Source: CAZFGK01 sp964518635 (GTDB taxonomy: Bacteria > Zixibacteria > MSB-5A5 > GN15 > FEB-12). From it: DNA of 61,671 bases. The DNA lies in assembly GCA_964518635.1 (NCBI GenBank), contig CAZFGK010000019.1:1-61671 (forward strand), in the 5' to 3' direction. Below the pieces are notes generated by a model, which made no database searches, had not been told where the DNA came from, and worked only from the letters and a program-made list of their open reading frames with translations. The position numbers and the translations under genes are program-made. This document shows, piece by piece, positions 54,154 through 61,671 of this stretch (within the stretch, counting starts at the first letter, position 1; each line of letters opens with the position of its first letter).

Positions 54154-55542
54154 ATGAATGAGAAGAACGCCTCAAAAATAACTCTGCGGGATGTCCCTTC
54201 AGTCGATCTACTAGTCGCTTCGTTCGTCTCCTCAGGGACGCAGGGTCAGGATCCACTTCCATCACGTTCACTCCTCGTTGCCTATGCTCGTGACTTCGTT
54301 GATGGAGTTCGTGAAGAAATCAGAAATTCGCCGGAACAGGTGATCGCATTAGAGATGCATGCTGCATTTGCATCGTATATTGCCAAGAAGACTACTCATC
54401 AACTCCAAAGAGTCATCAACGCGACAGGTGTGCTGATCCATACGAATTTGGGACGCGCACCACTTCCGTTTGGTACTCTCGAAAGCGTCATCCCGTTACT
54501 CTCCGGCTATACAAATCTGGAGTTTGATCTGGCATCTGGCGAACGGGGGAAGCGTGGTGCTGGTCTTGAAACCTCTCTTTCAGTCTTGTGCGGATCAGAA
54601 AGCAGTACTGTCACTAATAATTGCGCCGCCGCCCTGGTGCTGATCGTCAATACCTTTGCGCAAAAAAAAGAGATCGTCATCTCTCGTTCAGAGTTGGTGC
54701 AGATAGGGGGAGGATTTCGCATTCCGGATATTCTCCAACGCTCCGGAGCGAAGCTGAGAGAAGTCGGCACGACGAATATCACGACCCTGGAAGACTACGC
54801 TTCAGCGATGACTGACAAGACTGCCATGATTCTGAAAGTGCATCAGAGCAATTTCACTCAACATGGATTTGAATCGAATGTCAGCCTCGCAGAACTCAGC
54901 ACTCTTGCAGGGAAACGAACGATTCCGCTTGTGTATGATCTCGGCAGTGGTCTTTTGGATAATAGACTGCATCCCGTACTCGCTTCGGAGCCGACGACAC
55001 ATTCTGCGCTTCAATCGGGAGTTGACCTTATCTGTTTTTCCGGCGACAAGTTACTGGGTGGGCCGCAGTCGGGTATCATCATCGGAAGAGACATCTTGAT
55101 CGAAAAGATTAAGAAAAATCCGCTCTTTCGCGCGTTTCGACTCGACAAATGCTCACTCGCATTGCTGGCAGCGGTGGTTCGACTATATCTCGAAAAACGA
55201 GAGAGCGACATTCCTATCTGGCGGATGCTCGGAATCAAGGAGTCCGATCTCTACACTCGCGCAAGAACACTGATAGAATCGCTGGGCTCTCCCAAAAATG
55301 TCACGGTGGAGAGTTGCCATTCGCAGATTGGCGGAGGAGCACTTCCGGAGAAAAACATCCCCTCTGTGGCACTTTGTATTCGTGGGAAAAAAGGAAAGCA
55401 GATCGCAACCGCCCTTCGACAGCAATCTCCACCCGTTATCGCGCGTATTCAGGATGAAACCGTCCTGCTGGATCTGAGGACGGTCGATCCAACTGATGAC
55501 CATCATCTCGTCTCCGCGCTTAGCCGAATTTTGTCGACATGA
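54154..55542 (+). CDS. selA: L-seryl-tRNA(Sec) selenium transferase
   Basis: 462 aa PLP enzyme converting Ser-tRNA(Sec) to Sec-tRNA(Sec) with selenophosphate. N-terminal tRNA-binding helix region, QRVINATGVLIHTNLGRAPLP, the GYTNLEFDLASGERGKRG segment, and the PLP lysine Lys299 in FSGDKLLGGPQSG. Normal length. Its stop overlaps the selB ATG by 4 bp. selC lies 10 kb upstream, beyond sprA. Confidence 0.96.
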   Translation: MNEKNASKITLRDVPSVDLLVASFVSSGTQGQDPLPSRSLLVAYARDFVDGVREEIRNSPEQVIALEMHAAFASYIAKKTTHQLQRVINATGVLIHTNLGRAPLPFGTLESVIPLLSGYTNLEFDLASGERGKRGAGLETSLSVLCGSESSTVTNNCAAALVLIVNTFAQKKEIVISRSELVQIGGGFRIPDILQRSGAKLREVGTTNITTLEDYASAMTDKTAMILKVHQSNFTQHGFESNVSLAELSTLAGKRTIPLVYDLGSGLLDNRLHPVLASEPTTHSALQSGVDLICFSGDKLLGGPQSGIIIGRDILIEKIKKNPLFRAFRLDKCSLALLAAVVRLYLEKRESDIPIWRMLGIKESDLYTRARTLIESLGSPKNVTVESCHSQIGGGALPEKNIPSVALCIRGKKGKQIATALRQQSPPVIARIQDETVLLDLRTVDPTDDHHLVSALSRILST

Positions 55543-57440
55543 TCATCATCGGCACTGCCGGACATATCGATCACGGTAAGTCATCCCTCGTTCGTGCCCT
55601 CACCGGAACAGATCCTGATCGCCTGCCTGAAGAAAAAGCACGCGGGATGACCATCGATCTCGGATTCGCTTTCAAATCACTACCAAATGGAATTGAAGTC
55701 GGCTTTGTTGATGTCCCCGGGCATGAACGATTCGTCAAGACGATGATCGCCGGTGCAGGTGGCATCGATATGGTCCTGCTCGTAGTTGCTGCTGACGATG
55801 GTTGGATGCCGCAGACAGAGGAACATCTCCAGATCATTAGACTGCTTGGAATTGAACGCGGTATTGTGGTGCTCAGCAAATGTGATCTTGCCGATGGTGA
55901 TCAAGTCGAACTGCGAATTGCTGAGATCAAGGAGCATGTCACCAATTCACCATTGGCAAACGCATCGGTTTTGCCGGTGTCGACCACCACCGGGGCGGGG
56001 CTTGATCATCTGATTGCCGCGATAGAAAAAACCGGTTCTTCAATCTCTCGTGAGTTAGCAAACGGATATGCCCGTCTTTCTGCAGATCGATGCTTCATAC
56101 AGACCGGTATTGGTACTGTCGTGACCGGTACACTCCGAGACGGAAGTCTCTCTGTCGGTGATTCTGTTACCGTCTGGCCATCACTTGCAACCGGAAAGAT
56201 TAAAACGCTACAGAGTCGCGGACGAGAAGTTCAGATGGCAGAACCAGGATTTCGCACAGCGATTTCACTCAGCGGAGAGGGAAAGGATTCACTCTCGCGA
56301 GGTGCAGTCATTACACGGCGGCCAAATCTGAAGCAGTTCACGAAACTCTCGACCATTGCACTTCTTGTAGATGTTCTTCCAACGAGTCCGATTAGCATTC
56401 ATGAGCGCAGAGTACTTCAGCTCTTGTCAGGTACTGCAGAATCGACCGGGGAAGCGCATTTGCTGTTTGAAAATCAACTCAATCCCGGAGAACAGGGAAT
56501 CATTTTCGTAGAGCCGGCTGAGCCAGTCTTTGCTCTAATCGGCGACCCAGTGATTATCCGCCTTGAGACTCCGATGGTGACTATCGGCGGCGGAAGAGTT
56601 GTGGCACGGCTTGAGTCAATGCCTAAGCGTCGGGATCAAGCGCAGTATCAGTTTCTGAAAGATGTTCGAGAATGTTCTCTTACGAACTGTGTTGAATCAG
56701 CGGTTCGACTCTCTGTCGCCTGCGAGGCGAGAAATGTCCTGCCGTATTCTCGTTGGAGTGATGCAGCGATTCAGAAAGAAATCGATACTCTTGTTCGATC
56801 CGAACAGTGTGGTGTGATACAGGGATTCGTCTACGAAAGGGAATCCTGTCTGAAGATTCTGGATTCCTGTGAGAAAGAGCTGCAAACGATTTTCGAACGA
56901 GAGCCACATCGGGATGGAGTTGATCCTGCGCAGCTTGTATCTATTCAGTCATACTCGATTGCATCACGTTCAGCAATCGTCTCTGCAGGAATAGTACTTC
57001 AGCGTCTTCGACCGGTCGGATCGCTCGTCGCACTCCCATCCACTCAGGAAGAGCTCAAGGGTGTGGTGAAGCAGACATACGAGCAGCTTCTTCGTGACCT
57101 CAAGTCGAATCCCTTTGAACCGCTCTCTCTCAGTGATCTTGCTTCGCAGGGGAAAATCATGCAACAGGTTATTAAGATCAGTCTTGATCGAGGTGTGACA
57201 GTCAAGATCGGCTCCCAATTCTTGATGCTGGCTGAGAAGTGGCGAGAAATCACGACATTCATCGCTCAGCACTTCTCTCGCGAATCTCAATTGACCATCA
57301 CCCATCTGAAGAACCGTTTTTCCTTTTCACGAAAATTTGCAGTTCCGATTCTGGAAGAAACTGATCGGCTACTTCTTACCGCACGGCAGGGGGATGTCCG
57401 AATTGCAGGAGCAAAACTACATGAGATATCTGCTCAGTAA
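55539..57440 (+). CDS. selB: selenocysteine-specific elongation factor SelB
   Basis: 633 aa. EF-Tu-like GTPase delivering Sec-tRNA(Sec) to UGA codons. G1 GHIDHGKS (residues 8-15), G2 region RGMTIDLGF, G3 DVPGHE, G4 SKCD, then domains II-III and a C-terminal winged-helix region (residues about 370-630) that binds the SECIS hairpin. Complete. With selA and selC in the window, Sec decoding is expected, although no Sec-containing gene is evident here. Confidence 0.96.
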   Translation: MIIIGTAGHIDHGKSSLVRALTGTDPDRLPEEKARGMTIDLGFAFKSLPNGIEVGFVDVPGHERFVKTMIAGAGGIDMVLLVVAADDGWMPQTEEHLQIIRLLGIERGIVVLSKCDLADGDQVELRIAEIKEHVTNSPLANASVLPVSTTTGAGLDHLIAAIEKTGSSISRELANGYARLSADRCFIQTGIGTVVTGTLRDGSLSVGDSVTVWPSLATGKIKTLQSRGREVQMAEPGFRTAISLSGEGKDSLSRGAVITRRPNLKQFTKLSTIALLVDVLPTSPISIHERRVLQLLSGTAESTGEAHLLFENQLNPGEQGIIFVEPAEPVFALIGDPVIIRLETPMVTIGGGRVVARLESMPKRRDQAQYQFLKDVRECSLTNCVESAVRLSVACEARNVLPYSRWSDAAIQKEIDTLVRSEQCGVIQGFVYERESCLKILDSCEKELQTIFEREPHRDGVDPAQLVSIQSYSIASRSAIVSAGIVLQRLRPVGSLVALPSTQEELKGVVKQTYEQLLRDLKSNPFEPLSLSDLASQGKIMQQVIKISLDRGVTVKIGSQFLMLAEKWREITTFIAQHFSRESQLTITHLKNRFSFSRKFAVPILEETDRLLLTARQGDVRIAGAKLHEISAQ

Positions 57441-58992
57441 CGGAACAATCATCTCCGACGGACAATCTGTTCGAACTGATATAGCAATCACGGACGGCAG
57501 CATTGTCGCTCTCGGACGAGAGCTACATACCCACCGGGACTTTCGCGGCTTTCGAAGAGTCGATGTGGGTGGAGCATTTGTTTTACCGGGGCTTGTCGAT
57601 GCCCATGTCCATTTGTTCAATTATGCACTTACGCTGGATCGAGTGCGACTGCACGATTGCACTTCCATTACTGCCTGCCTGAAGCGCATCCAGAAATTCG
57701 CCTCGACTCGATCACCACGTGCATGGATAGTCGGCGAGGGGTATAATCCTTCGACATTTCGGGAAAAACGTGAGCCGAATGCAACAGAACTTGATGCGGT
57801 GACCGGCGGTCGCCCTGCATTCATTTTTGCGAAAGATCACCACTCTGCCTGTGTGAACAGCGCGACTCTGCGCATCGCAAAGATCAATCGGGAGACACCA
57901 GATCCACCAAACAGCACGATTGTCAGGGATGCCGATGGAAATCCATCCGGAATCCTTCGCGAGACCATTGCCTATGAGTTTGTCTTTCGCATGATCCCGT
58001 TTCCGTCTGCACCTATGCTGCTCAAACTCTTTCGTGAGGCGACGAGCATCGCACTTTCAAAAGGAGTCACTGGGGTACACTCATTTGATTCCCCCGAAGC
58101 ACTTCCGCATCTGACTCGCTGGGCAGAACAGGGAAAGATTCCGCTTCGCATTGCGCACTATGCACGTCATCACGCCTTGGGTGAACTTGAGCGAGCAGGA
58201 ATACGACGTGGAACGGGAACCCCCTTTTTCTGGTTTGCCGGAATCAAGATGTTCGCCGATGGAACCCTCGGCAGCCGTACGGCTGATTGTTTCGCTCCCT
58301 ACAGTGATGATCCGGGAAATTGCGGACTTCCCACGATGAGTGTGATGGAGATGTTGCTATTCGCTCGCCGCGCGGCAAGACTTGGCTTCCCCTGTGCGAT
58401 ACACGCCATCGGTGATCGTGCCGTTGCAAATGCACTCACGGTCCTCGAATCTGTTAAGAAGCTGAAGCCAGGGGTACGACACCGAGTTGAACATGTTCAG
58501 CTCATTCGACCAGCAGATATCAAACGATTTCATGCCTCCGATATCATTGCGTCTATGCAACCTACACATCTCCCGTCGGACATTCCGATGATTCGCACAC
58601 GCTGGCGTGATCGTCAGTATTCGACGTATCGATTCCGGTCAATTCTTCGATCCAGCGCAACATTGGCGGGTGGCTCAGATCTACCTATTGAACCAATCGA
58701 CCCATTAATGGGAATTGCAACTGCGATCCGTCACGGGAACCCAAATGGTCGAGCGTTCAACCGGAGCGAATCACTGACTCCGGCGCAAGCCGTGGCGGCA
58801 TTCACCAGTGGTCCGGCATACACGCTCGGAATGGAATCAAAGCTGGGGCGGATTGCCCCCGGATATGATGCCGATTTCAGCATTCTTGAGCGAAATCCAC
58901 TGACCTGTCCAACTCGTGCGATTCCGGAGATCGGCATTCTGGCGACAATAGTCCGCGGAGAAGTAGTCTATTCGAACGGTTTCCGATTCTAA
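57421..58992 (+). CDS. amidohydrolase, YtcJ-like (Amidohydro_3)
   Basis: 523 aa. Metal-dependent hydrolase with VLPGLVDAHVHLF (His-x-His), SKGVTGVHSFDSP, HAIGDRAVANAL, HRVEHVQLIRP and GGSDLPIEPIDPLMG, and the usual closing Ser/Ala-rich GRIAPGYDADFSIL. YtcJ-type members often act as N-substituted amide or formamide hydrolases; the substrate here is unknown. The ATG at 57421 has GGAG 8 nt upstream and overlaps selB by 20 bp. A start at 57337 would overlap by over 100 bp and is rejected. Confidence 0.88.
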   Translation: MRYLLSNGTIISDGQSVRTDIAITDGSIVALGRELHTHRDFRGFRRVDVGGAFVLPGLVDAHVHLFNYALTLDRVRLHDCTSITACLKRIQKFASTRSPRAWIVGEGYNPSTFREKREPNATELDAVTGGRPAFIFAKDHHSACVNSATLRIAKINRETPDPPNSTIVRDADGNPSGILRETIAYEFVFRMIPFPSAPMLLKLFREATSIALSKGVTGVHSFDSPEALPHLTRWAEQGKIPLRIAHYARHHALGELERAGIRRGTGTPFFWFAGIKMFADGTLGSRTADCFAPYSDDPGNCGLPTMSVMEMLLFARRAARLGFPCAIHAIGDRAVANALTVLESVKKLKPGVRHRVEHVQLIRPADIKRFHASDIIASMQPTHLPSDIPMIRTRWRDRQYSTYRFRSILRSSATLAGGSDLPIEPIDPLMGIATAIRHGNPNGRAFNRSESLTPAQAVAAFTSGPAYTLGMESKLGRIAPGYDADFSILERNPLTCPTRAIPEIGILATIVRGEVVYSNGFRF

Positions 58993-59002
58993 CCGCTTTC
59001 AA

Positions 59003-59031
59003 TTGACAGTCAGGCGGGGGCTATCTATGCT
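59003..59031 (+). promoter_or_regulatory. strong promoter, leaderless type, for nfeD-slipin
   Basis: TTGACA (59003-59008), 17-nt spacer, TATGCT (59026-59031). The ATG at 59038 lies 6 nt after the -10, so the mRNA should begin at the start codon. Confidence 0.75.
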
Positions 59032-59037
59032 ATTCGC

Positions 59038-60456
59038 ATGCCTGACCCCATGCGTTCTTTCTCCGGATGGAGCGTAGCACCATACGCCCCGAAATCTCCA
59101 GATAGTTTTTCGTACATCTCTCGACTTGTGTCATTCATCACGTTGATTTTGATCGTCGCAACTTGCTTATCTGCTGAAACAACATCGCAGACTCTGCCAA
59201 CGGACAGCAATGCAGCCAAGGACACTCTTCCGTTCAGACAATTTTCTTCATCACAGCCAATTCTGATCTTTGACATAAACGGTCCAATCGGTGCGGTGAC
59301 TGATGATCGTCTGACCGACGCCTTCAAAGATGCAGCACGGGAGAATGCCCAATTACTCCTGATCATGCTCGACACACCGGGTGGTTTCACCGGACCGACC
59401 TTCTCGATGATCAAGCAGATATTGAATTCAAGTGTGCCCGTCTGTGTCTATATCGCCCCGGATGGCTCCCGCGCCGGATCGGCAGGAGTCTTTCTCACCT
59501 ACGCCGCCCACTTTGCGGCAATGGCTCCGACCACCAACATTGGCGCGGCACATCCCGTCTCTGGCGGAAAAGAGATGGACTCGATCATGAATGAGAAAGT
59601 CACGAATGATGCCGTCGCACAGATTCTCGCGACTGCTGAAAAACGTGGACGAAATCGAGAATGGGCAGAGAAAGCGGTTCGTCAGTCGGTCTCGATCCCT
59701 GCCTCACAGGCAGATTCACTGCGGGTCATCGACTTTATAGCCAAAGATACGGCTGAGTTGTTCGCACGTCTGGACGGTCGCATCACTGAAACTCCACAGG
59801 GGCGGGTGCAACTCTCTCTTCGCAATGCGCCGGTGCGAGCAATCGAGACCAGCTTCCTCAAGAAGCTTTTGACTATTATCACACACCCAGATATTGCATT
59901 TATTCTTCTCTCGATCGGCGGATTGGGAATCGTGATCGAACTCTACAATCCGGGGGCGATTCTCCCCGGAGTGGTAGGAGCAATTTCACTGATTCTCGCC
60001 TTCTACAGTTTTCAGACTTTACCAATCAACTGGGCGGGGGTATTGCTGATCGCACTCTCTATTGTCCTGTTTATTGCTGAGATAAAAGTAGTCTCGTTTG
60101 GACTTCTGACCGTCGGTGGTGTCGTCTCTCTCGTCTTGGGCGGCATGATGCTCATCGACACCCTTGATCCTGCTCTGAAAGTCTCCACTGGCGCGCTCAC
60201 CAGTGTTGCTGTCATTGCGATCACATTTCTTTTATTGCTGGGTTGGGTTGTCGCAAAATCGACACGACTGAAAGTCTCGACAGGTCCTGAGGCATTACTC
60301 GGAAAGGTCGGACCAATTCGTGGCAACGGCTTTGTGTTTATCGAAGGGGCGCTCTGGCGTTATCGCGCAAGCGAAACACTTTCGAGCGGGACGATGGTTC
60401 GCGTCGACAAGATTGACGGGCTGACATTGATTGTCTCCCCCGTAGAAAAAGGATAA
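59038..60456 (+). CDS. NfeD1-type membrane serine protease
   Basis: 472 aa. Signal/membrane segment (about 28-46), ClpP-like protease domain with the catalytic Ser148 in RAGSAGVF and Lys187 in MNEKVTNDA (Ser-Lys dyad, spacing close to the archaeal NfeD homologue), then four membrane helices (about 280-400) and a C-terminal OB-fold domain (residues about 415-470, ALLGKVGPIRGNGFVFIEGALWRYRA). This is the long NfeD1 form. It is paired 6 bp downstream with the slipin that it typically cleaves near its C-terminus, an envelope quality-control pair. Confidence 0.93.
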   Translation: MPDPMRSFSGWSVAPYAPKSPDSFSYISRLVSFITLILIVATCLSAETTSQTLPTDSNAAKDTLPFRQFSSSQPILIFDINGPIGAVTDDRLTDAFKDAARENAQLLLIMLDTPGGFTGPTFSMIKQILNSSVPVCVYIAPDGSRAGSAGVFLTYAAHFAAMAPTTNIGAAHPVSGGKEMDSIMNEKVTNDAVAQILATAEKRGRNREWAEKAVRQSVSIPASQADSLRVIDFIAKDTAELFARLDGRITETPQGRVQLSLRNAPVRAIETSFLKKLLTIITHPDIAFILLSIGGLGIVIELYNPGAILPGVVGAISLILAFYSFQTLPINWAGVLLIALSIVLFIAEIKVVSFGLLTVGGVVSLVLGGMMLIDTLDPALKVSTGALTSVAVIAITFLLLLGWVVAKSTRLKVSTGPEALLGKVGPIRGNGFVFIEGALWRYRASETLSSGTMVRVDKIDGLTLIVSPVEKG

Positions 60457-60462
60457 TTCAAT

Positions 60463-61266
60463 ATGATAGAGCTCATCGAGCAGCTATTTGGAAGGATGTT
60501 TTCCATGGGATTTCCATTCATGGCGATTCTGGTATTTTTCATTCTCATTATTCTGTTCAACATGATCAAGGTGCTGAACGAATACGAACGGGGAGTGATC
60601 TTCCGGCTTGGTCGCATCATCGGGGCCAAAGGACCGGGACTTATTATTCTGATTCCGCTGATCGATAAAATGCGCAAGATCGATCTTCGTACGATCACCT
60701 ACGATGTCCCGCCGCAGGATATTATCACCCGCGACAATGTCTCACTCAAAGTGAATGCAGTGCTTTATTTCCAGGTCGTCGATGTCAACAAAGCGGTCTT
60801 GTCGGTTGCGAACTACTTTGAAGCGACCTCACAGATTGCACAGACCACTCTTCGTTCTGTCTTGGGTCAGCTCGAACTTGACGAACTCCTCACCAGTCGT
60901 GAAAAGATCAATCAGGAATTGCAGACTATTATTGATACTCAGACTGAACCATGGGGGATCAAGGTCAGCATTGTTGAGATGAAAAATGTCGATCTCCCGA
61001 TTGAAATGCAGCGGGCGATGGCGAAACAGGCAGAGGCCGAGCGTGAACGCCGCGCCAAAGTCATTCACGCCGACGGTGAATTCCAGGCCTCACAGAAACT
61101 CGCCGATGCCGCCGAAGTGATCAGCAAGCATCCGAGCGCGATGCAACTGCGATTCCTGCAAACATTGGTAGAAGTGTCTGCCGAAAAGAACTCGACGATC
61201 ATTTTCCCAGTCCCTGTCGATCTGCTAAGCGCCGTGACGAAGTATCTGGAGAAGAAGAGCCAGTAG
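60463..61266 (+). CDS. slipin (stomatin/prohibitin, SPFH domain)
   Basis: 267 aa. N-terminal membrane hairpin (about 14-38), SPFH domain (NEYERGVIFRLGRIIGAKGPGL, residues about 40-60; IDLRTITYDVPPQDIITRDN), coiled-coil with AKQAEAERERRAKVIHADGE, and a hydrophobic C-terminal stretch (STIIFPVPVDLLSAV), the part NfeD cleaves in known pairs. Probably forms a membrane microdomain scaffold. Operon partner of the preceding protease. Confidence 0.95.
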   Translation: MIELIEQLFGRMFSMGFPFMAILVFFILIILFNMIKVLNEYERGVIFRLGRIIGAKGPGLIILIPLIDKMRKIDLRTITYDVPPQDIITRDNVSLKVNAVLYFQVVDVNKAVLSVANYFEATSQIAQTTLRSVLGQLELDELLTSREKINQELQTIIDTQTEPWGIKVSIVEMKNVDLPIEMQRAMAKQAEAERERRAKVIHADGEFQASQKLADAAEVISKHPSAMQLRFLQTLVEVSAEKNSTIIFPVPVDLLSAVTKYLEKKSQ

Positions 61267-61368
61267 GGGGGCGCAAAAATCGCTGGATATCGATTTCCAG
61301 CTTGTAAAGCGTTAGACTAGATTCTGCCAGAAGACATGTTGTCGTGAAGAGGGAGTGAGCAACAGACG

Positions 61369-61671
61369 GTGCGCAGAATAGTACAATTTACATGGGCTGC
61401 GAGTGCGATCTTGTGGCTGTATGTATCGACTTCTGTTGTTGCACAGGATACAGTCAATCCTGTCTACCACGGTCTCTATCATACTCAGAACAATTTCGGA
61501 GTAAGCATAGGGAATACTGGCGGTGTAGGCGGTGCTGGTGGTCCGATAGTTGACGAGATAAGTCGAGTAAAGTTCATACCCGGTTATCCAAAGAATACAT
61601 GGCATGCATCAAGCTCGTTTTCAATCGGTCTTGGTTGTATTCGTGAGTACGATACCCTTGTAGTATTGTCA
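61369..61671 (+). CDS. secreted protein, truncated by the window edge
   Basis: Open frame of 101 codons from a GTG at 61369 running off the right end. Signal peptide (VQFTWAASAILWLYVSTSVVAQ) then VYHGLYHTQNNFGVSIGNTG and FIPGYPKN. From memory this resembles the N-terminus of large FCB surface proteins that begin with a GxIG/YPKxS pattern. An in-frame TGA at 61345-61347 limits how far upstream the start can be. GGGAG at 61351-61355 is rather far from the GTG. Function unknown; family assignment weak. Confidence 0.6.
   Translation, partial: MRRIVQFTWAASAILWLYVSTSVVAQDTVNPVYHGLYHTQNNFGVSIGNTGGVGGAGGPIVDEISRVKFIPGYPKNTWHASSSFSIGLGCIREYDTLVVLS

Noticed and set aside
61283..61302. Terminator hairpin after the slipin gene
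   Set aside because: A weak stem (about 6 bp, GCTGGA with TCCAGC) with a 7-8-nt loop and no T-run; too weak to call.

Overview
This window carries about 40 protein genes and one tRNA gene, packed into long, mostly plus-strand operons with 1-20 bp overlaps (ATGA, TAGTG and TGATG junctions). The content points to a bacterium of the FCB superphylum: a SprA-type translocon, a PorU-like sortase and a PorV-like barrel with T9SS sorting domains, a Bat (aerotolerance) operon, bacillithiol synthesis and a single-cytochrome (type B) succinate dehydrogenase. Promoters look like ordinary sigma70 sites (TTGACA-N17-TATGCT) and many starts have GGAG Shine-Dalgarno sequences, which argues against Bacteroidota proper. 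A Zixibacteria-like or related FCB lineage is my inference; no rRNA or marker tree is available here.

Layout. 179-3563 (minus): sdhCAB with its own promoter. 3736-6571: two small secreted proteins separated by a strong terminator, then a beta-propeller lipoprotein. 6636-9147: asparaginase and tryptophanase. 9332-27720: one dense run of nine genes behind a strong promoter: PorU-like C25 peptidase, a PorV-like barrel with a large beta-propeller inserted in it, an M6 metalloprotease with a T9SS tail, two tandem related membrane proteins, a propeller lipoprotein, a large SprA-like outer membrane protein, an Omp85 barrel and a UbiA prenyltransferase. 27738-38184: ten-gene Bat operon (BatD-like, MoxR, DUF58, PPIase-like lipoprotein, a second BatD-like protein, BatA, BatB, BatC, BatD, BatE). 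38271-43919: YbhN-like membrane protein, CorA, then bshC-bshA-bshB1. 43949-44190: a REP-like inverted-repeat element. 44257-44348 (minus): tRNA-Sec. 44434-54094: recG, a DUF1844 gene, murB and sprA. 54154-58992: selA, selB and an amidohydrolase. 59003-61266: NfeD1-type serine protease and slipin. 61369 to the edge: the start of a secreted protein that runs off the window.

How the genes fit together. Three themes dominate. The first is outer-membrane export and surface anchoring (SprA, PorU/PorV, sorting-domain proteins, Omp85). The second is envelope stress and quality control (Bat, NfeD/slipin). The third is redox and thiol/selenium chemistry (SDH, bacillithiol, selA/selB/selC). The most novel-looking element is the 9.4-27 kb locus, where a PorV-type barrel contains the kind of propeller that in Porphyromonas belongs to the separate protein PorZ. 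Second is the tRNA-Sec gene, whose acceptor/T branch is one nucleotide short on its 3' strand.
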